Below, piece by piece: positions 1 through 7,128 of a stretch of DNA of 23,449 nucleotides. The position numbers and the translations under genes are program-made. The stretch comes from Actinobacteria bacterium 13_2_20CM_68_14 (GTDB lineage: Bacteria > Actinomycetota > Thermoleophilia > Gaiellales > Gaiellaceae), in the NCBI GenBank assembly GCA_001914705.1, contig MNDB01000056.1, forward strand, positions 1 through 23,449, read 5' to 3'. Within the stretch, counting starts at the first letter, position 1; each line of letters opens with the position of its first letter. The notes beneath the pieces are model-generated. The model saw only the letters and a program-made list of their open reading frames with translations. It did no database searches and was not told the DNA's origin.

Positions 1-765
1 ACTAATTCCGCGACGCTGATCCGCTCGATTGGGCTCGACACGGGTCTGCACTCCGATTTCGGTTCCGGCGTCTGGGACGGCGGCCCGATCGGAATCCCGT
101 TCGACGTCGTCACGCGCAAGACGCCGCGGGCGAAGGTCTCGTTCGAGTACGCAGACGAGAGCGATCGGGTCGGTTACCCGATCCCGAAACGGATTCACGT
201 CGAGTACGGAAGCGACCATCACGCGCTGCTCGTCGACCGCGATGCCTGCCGCCTCTACGAGCTCGGCGGCCTCACGCGCTCGGGTGGTAGCTGGCACGCG
301 TGGTCCGGCGCGACCTGGAGCCTACGCTCCAACCGCCTTCGGCCGGCGACGTGGACGTCGGCGGACGCCGCAGGTCTCCCGATCTTCCCCGGACTCGCCC
401 GCTGGGACGAAGCGAAGCGCGGAGCCATCGACCATGCCCTGCGGTTCACGGCGGCGCGGACGCGACGCGCCTTTGTTTATCCGGCGCGGCATTACGCGAG
501 CTCCTCGAACGATCCGTCGCTGCCGCCGATGGGCCTTCGCGTCCGCCTGAAGGCGAGCTTCGACGTGCGGCCCTTCCCGCGCCAGGCGCGAATCGTGCTG
601 GTGGCGCTGAAGCGTTATGGGATGCTGCTCGCCGACAACGGTTCAAACTGGTACATCAGCGGCGCGCCGAGCCCAGGCTGGTCGAACGACCAGCTACACA
701 CGCTGGGCCGGGTCAAGGGCTCGGACTTCGAGGTCGTCGACGCGTCCTCGCTGCGGCCGCGCTAG
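1..765 (+). CDS. Conserved actinobacterial hypothetical protein, 5' truncated by window edge
   Basis: The reading frame is open from base 1 and ends at TAG 763-765, giving about 254 codons with the start outside the window. The visible protein contains a block typical of a conserved family that I recall from many actinobacterial genomes: HHALLVDRD and YEL, then TSADAAGLPI, then RWDEAKRGAIDHALRFTA, then YPARHYASSSNDPSLPPMG, and near the end YGMLLADNGSNWYISGAP followed by DLHTLGRVKGSDFEVVD. The fold and function of the family are unknown to me. Similar proteins are usually secreted, but the signal peptide, if any, would lie upstream of the window. The gene converges on the next one and the two stops share CTAG at 762-765. 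The repeated Trp, Tyr and Gly-rich strands would suit an all-beta extracellular domain, which is only inference. Confidence 0.8.
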   Translation, partial: TNSATLIRSIGLDTGLHSDFGSGVWDGGPIGIPFDVVTRKTPRAKVSFEYADESDRVGYPIPKRIHVEYGSDHHALLVDRDACRLYELGGLTRSGGSWHAWSGATWSLRSNRLRPATWTSADAAGLPIFPGLARWDEAKRGAIDHALRFTAARTRRAFVYPARHYASSSNDPSLPPMGLRVRLKASFDVRPFPRQARIVLVALKRYGMLLADNGSNWYISGAPSPGWSNDQLHTLGRVKGSDFEVVDASSLRPR

Positions 766-1406
766 CGCGGGTCCGCGCGGTCGAGATTCCAGTGCCGGGC
801 GGCGGTGACCGTCCAGCCTTCGCCGTCGAGCGGCCGGAGCGCGAACCTCGTAATCACCCGCTGGCCACCCTCGTGGTCCCCGTAGAGGAGGTCTACGATC
901 AGGGCAAGGCGCCGCTCGATCCCTTCGCGTGCCTCTGCGAACTCCGGCGCATCGGGATTGCGGAACGTGCCCTGCCAGAACCCGACGTCGCCCACCGGAA
1001 CGTAGAGGTCGCGCGTGAGCCGCACAAACTCTGAGGGGTCGCTGTGCGTGTCCAGGATCGTGCCGAGCTCCTCGGTGGTGAAGAACGTCCAGCCGTGCAG
1101 CACCGCTATCCCCGAGCCGACGTTGCGTAGGGGGATGGCGAGGTAGATCGCCGACTCGTCTGCCTCCGCGATCCCCCGGCCGCCCCCGGCGAGGAACCAC
1201 TTGTCGTCGACGAAGCCGATCTTCTGCGGCGGGTCGTCGAGCTTCGACGGCAGCAGGAGCGGACGCAGGCCGACCAGTAGCGAGCGCTCGGCGACCCGCG
1301 CGGCGCGGTTGGCCGACCGCACCGAAGCGAACGTCGCCAGGGCAAGCACGAGCGTTCCGCCGGCCGTCGCCAGGGCCGAGATGGTCACCCAGTCGGTGGC
1401 GAACAC
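762..1406 (-). CDS. Hypothetical protein with N-terminal membrane anchor
   Basis: A 214-residue protein starting at GTG 1406. Residues about 9-28 form one hydrophobic segment (ISALATAGGTLVLALATFAS), followed by a basic stretch (RSANRAARVAERS) and then a soluble domain of about 170 residues. The pattern of a single N-terminal helix, then RPLLLP and IPLRNVGSGIAVLHG, resembles actinobacterial proteins of unknown function that place a beta-sandwich-like domain next to the membrane. I do not recognise a catalytic motif. It begins 9 nt after the stop of the upstream flavoprotein gene on the same strand, so the two are probably cotranscribed. Its stop overlaps the stop of the opposing gene in CTAG. 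It may support the flavoprotein at the membrane, but only adjacency suggests this. Confidence 0.75.
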   Translation of the reverse strand: MFATDWVTISALATAGGTLVLALATFASVRSANRAARVAERSLLVGLRPLLLPSKLDDPPQKIGFVDDKWFLAGGGRGIAEADESAIYLAIPLRNVGSGIAVLHGWTFFTTEELGTILDTHSDPSEFVRLTRDLYVPVGDVGFWQGTFRNPDAPEFAEAREGIERRLALIVDLLYGDHEGGQRVITRFALRPLDGEGWTVTAARHWNLDRADPR

Positions 1407-1415
1407 GCGCCGATC

Positions 1416-2858
1416 CTACGCCCGCTCGAGATCTCTCAACGCAACCCGCGCAGCCGAGAAGCCACACATCCCGTGGACGCCGCCGCCGGGAGGCGTGGCG
1501 GCCGAGCAGAGATAGACACCCGTGAGCGGCGTCCGGTAGGGAACGGGCCTTCGCACGGGCCGGAGGAGCAGCTGGCCGAGATCCATCGCGCCGGCGTTGA
1601 GATCGCCGCCGACGAGATTCCGGTTCCGCGCCTCGAGCTCCGCAGGGCCCATCGTGTGCCGTGCGAGAACGAGCTCGTGGAAACCCGGCGCGAAGCGCTC
1701 GACCTGCGCCTCGATTCGCTCGGTCATGTCCTCAGCGGAGCTGTTCGGCACGTGGCAGTACGCCCAGGCCGTGTGCTTGCCGGCCGGTGCCCGCGTCGGG
1801 TCGAAGAGGCTCGTTTGGGCGAGCAGAACGAACGGCCGCTCCGCCGGGCGGCCGCGCCAGGCGTCCCACTCCGAAGCCGAGATCTCATCCAGTGAGCCGC
1901 CCAGATGGACGGTTCCGGCGCGGCGGCACTCGGCCGTGCTCCAGGGGATCGGGCCGTCGAGAGCCCAGTCGACCTTGAACGCGCCCGGGCCGTGCCGGTA
2001 CGAGTGCAGGGCCCGCTCGTAGCGCTCGGGCAGGCGTCCGCGCGCAAGCCTCAGCAGCTCCCGAGGCACGACGTCGGCGAGGACGAGATCGGCCCGCGGC
2101 AGCGAGTCGACCAGGCTCGACGTCCGGATCTCGCCGCCGAGGTCCCGCAGCTTCGCTGTCAGCGCATCGGCGAGCCGCTGCGAGCCGCCGCGCGGAAACG
2201 GCCAGCCGACCACGTGCCCGAGCACGGCCAGCGTTAGCCCGAAACCCGCGCTCGGCCGGCGCTCGAGCGGGAGCATCGAATGCGCCGCGTGCCCGGCGAA
2301 CCAGGCGCGCGTCCGCTCGTCGGCGAAATGCCCTTCCGCAAGCGCGCGGGCCGAGGAGAGCCCCGCGCGCAGCGCCGCCGCCAGTCCGCGCGGGCCCAGC
2401 CGGTCGCCAAGCTGAAGTAGCGTCCGGGGCGAGAGCGGATGAGGCCCGAGCAGCACTCGCTCGACCTCCGGCCACGACTCGACTAGCGGGCCGACCAGCC
2501 GCCGGTACGCGCCGTCATCGCGCCCGAGCCCCGCGGCCGTCGCCAACAGGCTGCGCTCGAGCAGGACGGCCGTCCCATCGTCAAACGGATGCGCCGCCGG
2601 CGCATCCGGCTGAACCCAGTCGACGTCGAGCTCGAGCGTGCGAAAGAGTGGCGAGGCCAGACTGAGCGGGTGGACCGAGGAGCAGACGTCGTGGACGAAC
2701 CCAGGCAGCGTCAGCTCGGCGGACCGGAGGCCGCCGCCGAGCTGCTCCTCCGCCTCGTGAACCTCGACCTCCAGGCCCGCTCGCGCAAGCGTGATCGCCG
2801 CCGCGAGCCCGTTCGGCCCGGAGCCAATGACGACCGCCCGCGGCACGGCAGCATTCAA
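1416..2858 (-). CDS. FAD-dependent oxidoreductase, phytoene desaturase / PYROXD2-like
   Basis: A 480-residue flavoprotein. The N-terminus carries a Rossmann dinucleotide-binding motif (VIGSGPNGLAAAITLARAG), then VEVHEAEEQLGGGLRS, the second FAD-contact segment of amine oxidase/CrtI-type enzymes. The C-terminus has the usual closing FAD motif (TGVYLCSAATPPGGGVHGMCG). Order and length match the NAD(P)/FAD-dependent oxidoreductase family that includes PYROXD2 and carotenoid desaturases. The natural substrate is unknown: there is no phytoene synthase or other carotenoid gene nearby, so a carotenoid role is not supported. The start is taken as TTG 2858; a GTG at 2846 just before the Rossmann strand is an alternative, and neither has a strong Shine-Dalgarno. 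It is the first gene of a probable two-gene unit with the membrane-anchored hypothetical and is divergent from the secreted protein starting at 2916. Confidence 0.85.
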   Translation of the reverse strand: MNAAVPRAVVIGSGPNGLAAAITLARAGLEVEVHEAEEQLGGGLRSAELTLPGFVHDVCSSVHPLSLASPLFRTLELDVDWVQPDAPAAHPFDDGTAVLLERSLLATAAGLGRDDGAYRRLVGPLVESWPEVERVLLGPHPLSPRTLLQLGDRLGPRGLAAALRAGLSSARALAEGHFADERTRAWFAGHAAHSMLPLERRPSAGFGLTLAVLGHVVGWPFPRGGSQRLADALTAKLRDLGGEIRTSSLVDSLPRADLVLADVVPRELLRLARGRLPERYERALHSYRHGPGAFKVDWALDGPIPWSTAECRRAGTVHLGGSLDEISASEWDAWRGRPAERPFVLLAQTSLFDPTRAPAGKHTAWAYCHVPNSSAEDMTERIEAQVERFAPGFHELVLARHTMGPAELEARNRNLVGGDLNAGAMDLGQLLLRPVRRPVPYRTPLTGVYLCSAATPPGGGVHGMCGFSAARVALRDLERA

Positions 2859-2915
2859 CCACCGGGACGGCGCTCGCGGGCTCGCCCGTATTCAGTTCGG
2901 AAAAGGAGGCTCGAG

Positions 2916-3836
2916 ATGCCGAAAAGTCGCTTCGTGCTCGCCGCCGCCCTCGTCGCGGCTGTCCTCCCGAACGCCGCCCACGCTGACGGACAGGCGTCTC
3001 CCGGGGTGTCTCAAGGCTGGAACGGTCTGGCCGACAAGGCACACGGCGTCCGCTTCGTAGCCCTGCCGGCGAACGGCGGAAACTGGACCGTGCTGGCCCG
3101 CATCAACCTACGCGGCGGCACCGTGACGCGCTACGGCTCGATCCGCGGCTCGTACGGGATCCCAGGAGTCACCTTGAAGCGCGACGTGGGCGGTCTCTCG
3201 TCCGACGGCCGGATGCTCGTGGTTGCCGAAGCGCCCAACGGAGGCTCGATCCTTCGCAGTGTCAGCCGCCTCGCCGTCGTCGACGCGCGGACGCTCAGGA
3301 CGCGCACGAGGATTGCCCTGCCTGGCGATTTCTCGTTCGACGCTCTCTCTCCGGATGGGCGCACCCTCTACCTAATCCAGCACACGTCCGTGAAGGACCT
3401 CCAGCGTTACCGCGTCCGCGCCTACAACCTCGTGCAAATGCAACTTCTCCCCGATGCGATCGTCGATCGCACCGAGCCGAACATGCGCGGCTATCCGCTC
3501 GCGCGCACCTCCAGCCGGGGCGGTGAATGGGTTTACACGCTCTACCAGGGCGACGGGCCGTTCGTGCACGCACTCGACACCGTCCACGGGCGCGCCGTCT
3601 GCCTCGACCTCACCTGGCACGCCGGCCAGATCGTCCTCTTCCAGTCACACCTCGCCTTGCGCGACAACGGCGGCCGGCTCGCCGTCGTCGATCGTCAGGG
3701 GAGAACCAGAGCGACCCTGAATCTCCGGCCCCCAGGACGGACAACCGCAACCACGACGTGGGCAGCCGCAGGGTTATCGGGCATCGGCCTTGTGGCGACC
3801 GCCATCCTCCTCCGGCGGCGAAAGCGGCAGAACTAG
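2916..3836 (+). CDS. Secreted beta-propeller-like protein with C-terminal membrane anchor
   Basis: A 306-residue protein starting at ATG 2916, chosen because a strong Shine-Dalgarno (AAAGGAGG, 2902-2909) lies 6 nt upstream; the open frame extends further 5' but runs antisense over the flavoprotein gene. Residues 1-24 are a signal peptide (MPKSRFVLAAALVAAVLP, cleavage after AHA). The body has repeats of the type GGLSSDGRMLVVAE, VVDARTLRTRTRIALPG, FDALSPDGRTLYLIQ and GRLAVVDRQGRTR, typical of YncE/WD40-like beta-propeller blades. A hydrophobic segment (WAAAGLSGIGLVATAILL) followed by RRRKRQN closes the protein and should anchor it with the propeller outside. The family is common in Actinobacteria and its ligand is unknown to me. 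The stop overlaps the opposing LigD-like gene in CTAG 3833-3836. Confidence 0.85.
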   Translation: MPKSRFVLAAALVAAVLPNAAHADGQASPGVSQGWNGLADKAHGVRFVALPANGGNWTVLARINLRGGTVTRYGSIRGSYGIPGVTLKRDVGGLSSDGRMLVVAEAPNGGSILRSVSRLAVVDARTLRTRTRIALPGDFSFDALSPDGRTLYLIQHTSVKDLQRYRVRAYNLVQMQLLPDAIVDRTEPNMRGYPLARTSSRGGEWVYTLYQGDGPFVHALDTVHGRAVCLDLTWHAGQIVLFQSHLALRDNGGRLAVVDRQGRTRATLNLRPPGRTTATTTWAAAGLSGIGLVATAILLRRRKRQN

Positions 3837-4756
3837 CCCGAAGCGCGGAGCTGCCGGAGGGCAGGGGCAAGCGCCTGCCCGCCCCGCAGCACCGGCTCGA
3901 ACAGGTCGCCGTGCTTCGCGACGCGGTCGAGCGCCTCGCGGCGGCCGAAGTCGCGTGGCCGTATGCGTTCGGTCAGCTCCTCCCAGCGGAGCGGGGTCGA
4001 GACCGGTGCGCCCGGCTTCGGTCGCACGGAATAGACCGAGGCGATCGTCTTCCCATGTCCGTTCTGGCGGTGGTCGACGAGCACGCCGCGACGCTTCTTC
4101 TTCAGCCACTCCGTCGTCACGAGCCCCGGATGCTCTGCCTCGAGCTGCCGCGAGAGCAGCTCGGCGAACTCATAGGTCTGCTTGAACGTCGCACGGCGGG
4201 CGATAGGCAGCAGCACGTGGATCCCGTCGGCGCCGCTGGTCTTCACGTACGAGCGCAGCTCGAGCTCCTCCAGCGCCTGGCGAACGAGGTGAGCGACCCG
4301 AATCGCCTCGACGAAGCCGTTCCGCGAGTCCGGTGGATCGAGGTCGAAGAGCACGAAGTCGGGCCGGTCCGGCTTGTCGACCCGCGAGTACCAGGCGTTC
4401 ATGTCGATGCAGTTCATCTGCACCATCCACACGAGCGCGGCGGGCTCGTTCACGAGGGTGAAATCGACGAGCCGCGACTCGCCTTCGCGTGGCCACGTGC
4501 GGAACCGGCGCGTCGGGATCCAAGGCGGCTTGCCCTTCGGCGCCTGCTTGTGGAAGTACGGCCGCCCGTGAATCCCGTCCGGGTAACGCTTGAGCGTGAA
4601 CGGCCGGTCGCGCAGGTGCGGGACGATCGCGTCGCCGATCGCGGCGTAGTACTCGGCGAGGTCGCCCTTCGTTACGCCGTCGCCGGGGAAGAGCACGCGC
4701 TCCGGATGCGTCACCCGCACGCGGCGGCGGCCGACCTTCAGCTCGAGGTCAGCCAC
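3833..4756 (-). CDS. Stand-alone LigD-type polymerase/primase domain protein
   Basis: A 307-residue protein matching the polymerase domain (PolDom, AEP primase superfamily) of the nonhomologous end-joining enzyme LigD. It starts VTHPERVLFPGDGVTKGDLA, has the two catalytic aspartates in FVLFDLDPP (Asp138, Asp140), the nucleotide-binding motif KTSGADGIHVLLPI (residues 172-184), the third metal Asp in VLVDHRQNGHGKT (Asp228) and the family ending PGAPVSTPLRWEEL. All key residues are present, so it should fill gaps or add nucleotides at DNA ends. No ligase or nuclease domain is fused and no Ku gene is in the window, so partners must be encoded elsewhere. The start is GTG 4756, overlapping the stop (4749-4751) of the methyltransferase remnant upstream, which implies translational coupling. 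The 3' end meets the opposing gene in CTAG. Confidence 0.93.
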   Translation of the reverse strand: MADLELKVGRRRVRVTHPERVLFPGDGVTKGDLAEYYAAIGDAIVPHLRDRPFTLKRYPDGIHGRPYFHKQAPKGKPPWIPTRRFRTWPREGESRLVDFTLVNEPAALVWMVQMNCIDMNAWYSRVDKPDRPDFVLFDLDPPDSRNGFVEAIRVAHLVRQALEELELRSYVKTSGADGIHVLLPIARRATFKQTYEFAELLSRQLEAEHPGLVTTEWLKKKRRGVLVDHRQNGHGKTIASVYSVRPKPGAPVSTPLRWEELTERIRPRDFGRREALDRVAKHGDLFEPVLRGGQALAPALRQLRASG

Positions 4757-4947
4757 GGCGCCCCCAGTAGAGCACGGTCGTGATCTTCAACTGGTAGGCG
4801 TCGCCGAGCAGCGGCAGGAGCACGACGCGCGTCCGTGCCGAGCTCGAGCACCTCGGCGGCGCGGTCGACGGCCTCCGGCGCGTACTCCGGGCGCACCACG
4901 TCGTAGTCGGAGGCGATCCGCCCGAAGCTGCGCGCCAGCTCAGCCAA
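4749..4947 (-). pseudogene. Remnant of a second SAM methyltransferase gene (internal deletion plus frameshift)
   Basis: Reading leftward from TTG 4947, one frame gives about 41 codons (LARSFGRIASDYDVVRPEYA, then EAVDRAAEVLELGTDA) that align with the N-terminus of the intact methyltransferase immediately upstream. At about 4826-4832 homology jumps to another frame, which gives VVLLPLLGDAYQLKITTVLY plus WGRRG and stops at TGA 4749-4751. This matches the C-terminal end of the same family (compare IRTIAYWTRLG in the intact copy). About 185 residues, including the SAM-binding GAGTG loop, are missing. The start overlaps the stop of the intact gene by 8 nt and the end overlaps the start of the LigD-like gene. 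The simplest reading is a former tandem paralogue that lost its core by deletion while its ends stayed in place. Confidence 0.7.
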
Positions 4948-5698
4948 GGCGCGTCCAGTACGCGATCGTGCGGATCGACCAGCGGTACTCGACGTCCGGA
5001 ACGAGCTCGCCCAGCCGCTGGGCGACCTCCTCGCGATCGGCGTCTGGCAGCGACGCGATCGAGCTGACCGAGAGCATGTTCGCGAGCCATTGGTCGCGCG
5101 TGCGCGTGACCATCCGCTCCACTTCGGCTTGCCGCAACGGCTCGAACGGGGCTTTGGCGATCGGTTCCCGCCAGAACCCGGAGAGCACCTTGCCGATCCC
5201 GGGGGCGCCGCCCTTGGCGAAGGCGTCGTCGAGGACTCGTTCGACCTCGTCGCCCATCGGCGGCTCGGGATCACCGAAATCCACGTTCCAGAAGATCGCG
5301 AGCCCGCCCCGCGGCCGCAGCACGCGGACGATCTCGCCGACGCTCTCCTCGCTCGCATACCAGTGGAAGGCCTCGGCTGTGAAGACGGCGTCGACGGAGT
5401 CGTTAGGCAACGGGATCGCCTCAGCGGGGCCCGCGAGAGCCTCCGCCCCCGGCACGACCTCGTCCAGCACGGCCCGCATCTCGTCGTCGGGCTCGACCGC
5501 GATCACGCGGGCAAAGCGAGGGACGAGCGAGCGCGTCAGCTTTCCCGTCCCGGCTCCCAGATCGAGCACGGTTGAGTCCGCCCCCAGGTCGAGGTCGGCG
5601 ACGACTCGATCGATCAGCTCCTCCGGCCACTGCGGCCGGCCGAGCTCGTACTCGCGAGCGCTGTTCCCGAACGCGTCTGGCGGCGCTTCCTTAGCCAA
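4940..5698 (-). CDS. Class I SAM-dependent methyltransferase
   Basis: A 252-residue protein with the Methyltransf_11/25 layout. Motif I is VLDLGAGTGKLTRSL (about residues 44-58), the acidic end of strand 2 is RVIAVEPDDEMR, motif II is the AIPLPNDSVDAVFTAEAFHW segment, and the GGLAIFWNV strand is motif III. The C-terminal half (REPIAKAPFEPLRQAEVERM, and RWSIRTIAYWTRLG at the end) is that of small-molecule methyltransferases of actinobacteria. The substrate cannot be read from sequence. The start is taken as TTG 5698, upstream of the conserved AFGNSAREYELGRP helix. It heads a minus-strand unit whose next members are a gutted paralogue and the LigD-like polymerase, with overlapping ends throughout. 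Two hairpins separate it from the acyl-CoA dehydrogenase gene upstream. Confidence 0.88.
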   Translation of the reverse strand: MAKEAPPDAFGNSAREYELGRPQWPEELIDRVVADLDLGADSTVLDLGAGTGKLTRSLVPRFARVIAVEPDDEMRAVLDEVVPGAEALAGPAEAIPLPNDSVDAVFTAEAFHWYASEESVGEIVRVLRPRGGLAIFWNVDFGDPEPPMGDEVERVLDDAFAKGGAPGIGKVLSGFWREPIAKAPFEPLRQAEVERMVTRTRDQWLANMLSVSSIASLPDADREEVAQRLGELVPDVEYRWSIRTIAYWTRLG

Positions 5699-5713
5699 CG
5701 CCCGCCACCAAGG

Positions 5714-5733
5714 CGCCGACTCGGCGGCGCCGC
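5714..5733. repeat. Perfect 7-bp hairpin in the acyl-CoA dehydrogenase / methyltransferase gap
   Basis: GGCGCCG at 5714-5720 and CGGCGCC at 5727-5733 are exact reverse complements around a 6-nt loop. It lies just upstream of the methyltransferase start on the minus strand and next to a second, longer hairpin. No T-run follows on either strand, so a canonical intrinsic terminator is not supported. Confidence 0.5.
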
Positions 5734-5740
5734 CTAAAGG

Positions 5741-5767
5741 CTGCGCGGGCTCTGCCCGTGCAGCCGT
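5741..5767. terminator. 12-bp stem-loop downstream of the acyl-CoA dehydrogenase gene, possible terminator or extragenic repeat
   Basis: GGCTGCGCGGGC (5741-5752) and GCCCGTGCAGCC (5756-5767) pair over all 12 positions with one G-U on the plus-strand transcript (A-C mismatch on the minus-strand transcript), around a TCT loop. It sits 36 nt past the stop of the minus-strand acyl-CoA dehydrogenase gene and is flanked by TAAA/TCTAAA. Without a U-tract it may be a factor-dependent terminator, an mRNA 3' stabiliser or a dispersed extragenic palindrome. Confidence 0.45.
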
Positions 5768-5802
5768 CTAAACCCGGCTTGCCAGAGCACACGCGCGTCG
5801 AC

Positions 5803-6984
5803 CTACCCCACGCCGGCAAGGAGAAATGACCGCTGTTCCTTCACCATTTCGCGCGCGATCACGAGCCGCTGGATCTGGTTGGTGCCCTCGTAGATCTGCG
5901 TGATCTTCGCGTCCCGCATCATCCGCTCGACCGGATACTCCTGCATGTAGCCGTAGCCGCCGAGGATCTGGACGGCGTCGGTAGTGACCTCCATCGCCAC
6001 GTCCGAGCAGTAGAGCTTCGACATCGCCGAGATCTTCCTCAGCTCCGAGCCTTCGGCGCCGTCGTCGATCAGTTGCCCGCACTTGTAGAGGAGGCCGCGC
6101 GCCGCCTCGCACTTCGTCTCCATGTCGGCGAGCGTCGCGGCGATCAGCTGGTGCTGCGCGATCGGCTCGCCCATCGTCTCGCGCGACTTGGCGTACGCGA
6201 GCGCGTAGTCGGTCGCGCCCTGCGCGAGTCCGAGGCCCTGCGCGCCGATGCCCGGCCTCGAGCGGTCGAGGATCCGCATCGCGATCCGGAAGCCCTCGCC
6301 CTCCTCGCCGAGCAAGTTGTTCGCCGGGACGCGCATGTCATTGAAGAAGAGCTCACCGGTCGTCGAGCCTTTGATCCCCATCTTCGGTTCGATCCGGCCG
6401 ACCTCGAAACCTGGCGTGTCCGCCTCGACGACGAACGCCGAGATACCGGCGTGGCCGGCGCCCGGGTCGGTCTTGGCGAAGACGAGGTAGAGGCCTGCGA
6501 CGCCGGCGTTCGTGATGAAGCGCTTGGAGCCGTTGAGCACATATTCCTCGCCGTCGCGGCGGGCCTCGCTCCGCATCGCCGCCGAGTCCGAGCCTGAGCC
6601 GGGCTCTGTCAGCGCGTAGGCGGGCAGCCACTCCCCGCTCGCGAGCCTCGGCAGGAAGCGCCGCTTCTGCTCCTCGCTGCCGGCGAGCTTGATCCCCAGC
6701 GAGCCGAGCTCCTGCACCGCCAGGATCAGGCCGCTCGTAGCGCAGACCTTCGAGACTTCCTCGATCGCGACCAGCGTCATCAGCGCGCTCGCGCCGGCGC
6801 CGCCGTACTCCTCGTCGAACATGATCCCGAACACGTCGTGCTCGCGGAAGAGCTCGACCACGTCCCACGGGAACTCGGAGCTCTTGTCGATCTCGGCCGC
6901 CCGCGGTGCGATCCGCTCGCGGGAGAGCGCGCGAATCAGGTCGCGGATCTCCCGCTGATCCTCGTTCAGCACCTCATGGGACAC
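5803..6984 (-). CDS. Acyl-CoA dehydrogenase
   Basis: A 393-residue FAD enzyme that introduces the C2-C3 double bond into acyl-CoA, passing electrons to ETF. The usual signatures occur in order: an alpha-helical N-terminal domain starting LNEDQREIRDLIRALSRERI; AYALTEPGSGSDSAAMRSEA (acyl-CoA dehydrogenase signature 1) near residue 125; the GSKRFITNAGVAGLYLVFAK beta domain; and at the C-terminus QILGGYGYMQEYPVERMMRD (signature 2). The catalytic base is Glu366 in IYEGTNQIQR, the position used by short- and medium-chain and butyryl-CoA dehydrogenases. Chain-length preference cannot be assigned from sequence. The start is GTG 6984. It appears monocistronic here: hairpins lie downstream, and the opposite side is a short divergent gap leading to a small plus-strand open frame. 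Confidence 0.95.
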   Translation of the reverse strand: MSHEVLNEDQREIRDLIRALSRERIAPRAAEIDKSSEFPWDVVELFREHDVFGIMFDEEYGGAGASALMTLVAIEEVSKVCATSGLILAVQELGSLGIKLAGSEEQKRRFLPRLASGEWLPAYALTEPGSGSDSAAMRSEARRDGEEYVLNGSKRFITNAGVAGLYLVFAKTDPGAGHAGISAFVVEADTPGFEVGRIEPKMGIKGSTTGELFFNDMRVPANNLLGEEGEGFRIAMRILDRSRPGIGAQGLGLAQGATDYALAYAKSRETMGEPIAQHQLIAATLADMETKCEAARGLLYKCGQLIDDGAEGSELRKISAMSKLYCSDVAMEVTTDAVQILGGYGYMQEYPVERMMRDAKITQIYEGTNQIQRLVIAREMVKEQRSFLLAGVG

Positions 6985-7047
6985 GGCGCGATTGTAGGCA
7001 CTCAGGGGCTCAACTCAGGTAGCCCGGCGGCCGATAAGGGGATTGCT

Positions 7048-7128
7048 GTGGCCTTCAACCTTCCCCTTGTCTTGATCCCGCTGCCGGCGCTCGTCGTCGG
7101 GCTGCTGCTGGCTGTCGGCGCGTTCTAG
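7048..7128 (+). CDS. Candidate small hydrophobic peptide (26 residues)
   Basis: A short open frame from GTG 7048 to TAG 7126-7128. It is preceded by AAGGGGA (7036-7042), a good Shine-Dalgarno at 5-nt spacing. The product is almost wholly apolar (NLPLVLIPLPALVVGLLL, then AVGAF) with no charged residues, so it would form a single membrane helix broken by two prolines. Third codon positions are mostly G or C, like the neighbouring genes. Its stop overlaps the stop of the converging DUF1326 gene in CTAG 7125-7128, the same arrangement as three larger gene pairs in the window. It lies divergent from the acyl-CoA dehydrogenase start. The family is not recognised, and the frame could be fortuitous. 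Confidence 0.45.
   Translation: MAFNLPLVLIPLPALVVGLLLAVGAF

Noticed and set aside
300..1034. 244-codon plus-strand frame across the junction of the first two genes
   Set aside because: Composition is Arg/Pro/Ala-rich with no motif, while both overlapped frames show conserved protein blocks.
1416..2858. Carotenoid biosynthesis role for the CrtI-like flavoprotein
   Set aside because: No phytoene synthase, cyclase or other carotenoid gene is nearby, and the family has many non-carotenoid members.
2589..2915. N-terminal extension of the beta-propeller protein to 2589
   Set aside because: It is antisense over the flavoprotein gene. ATG 2916 has a strong Shine-Dalgarno and starts a proper signal peptide.
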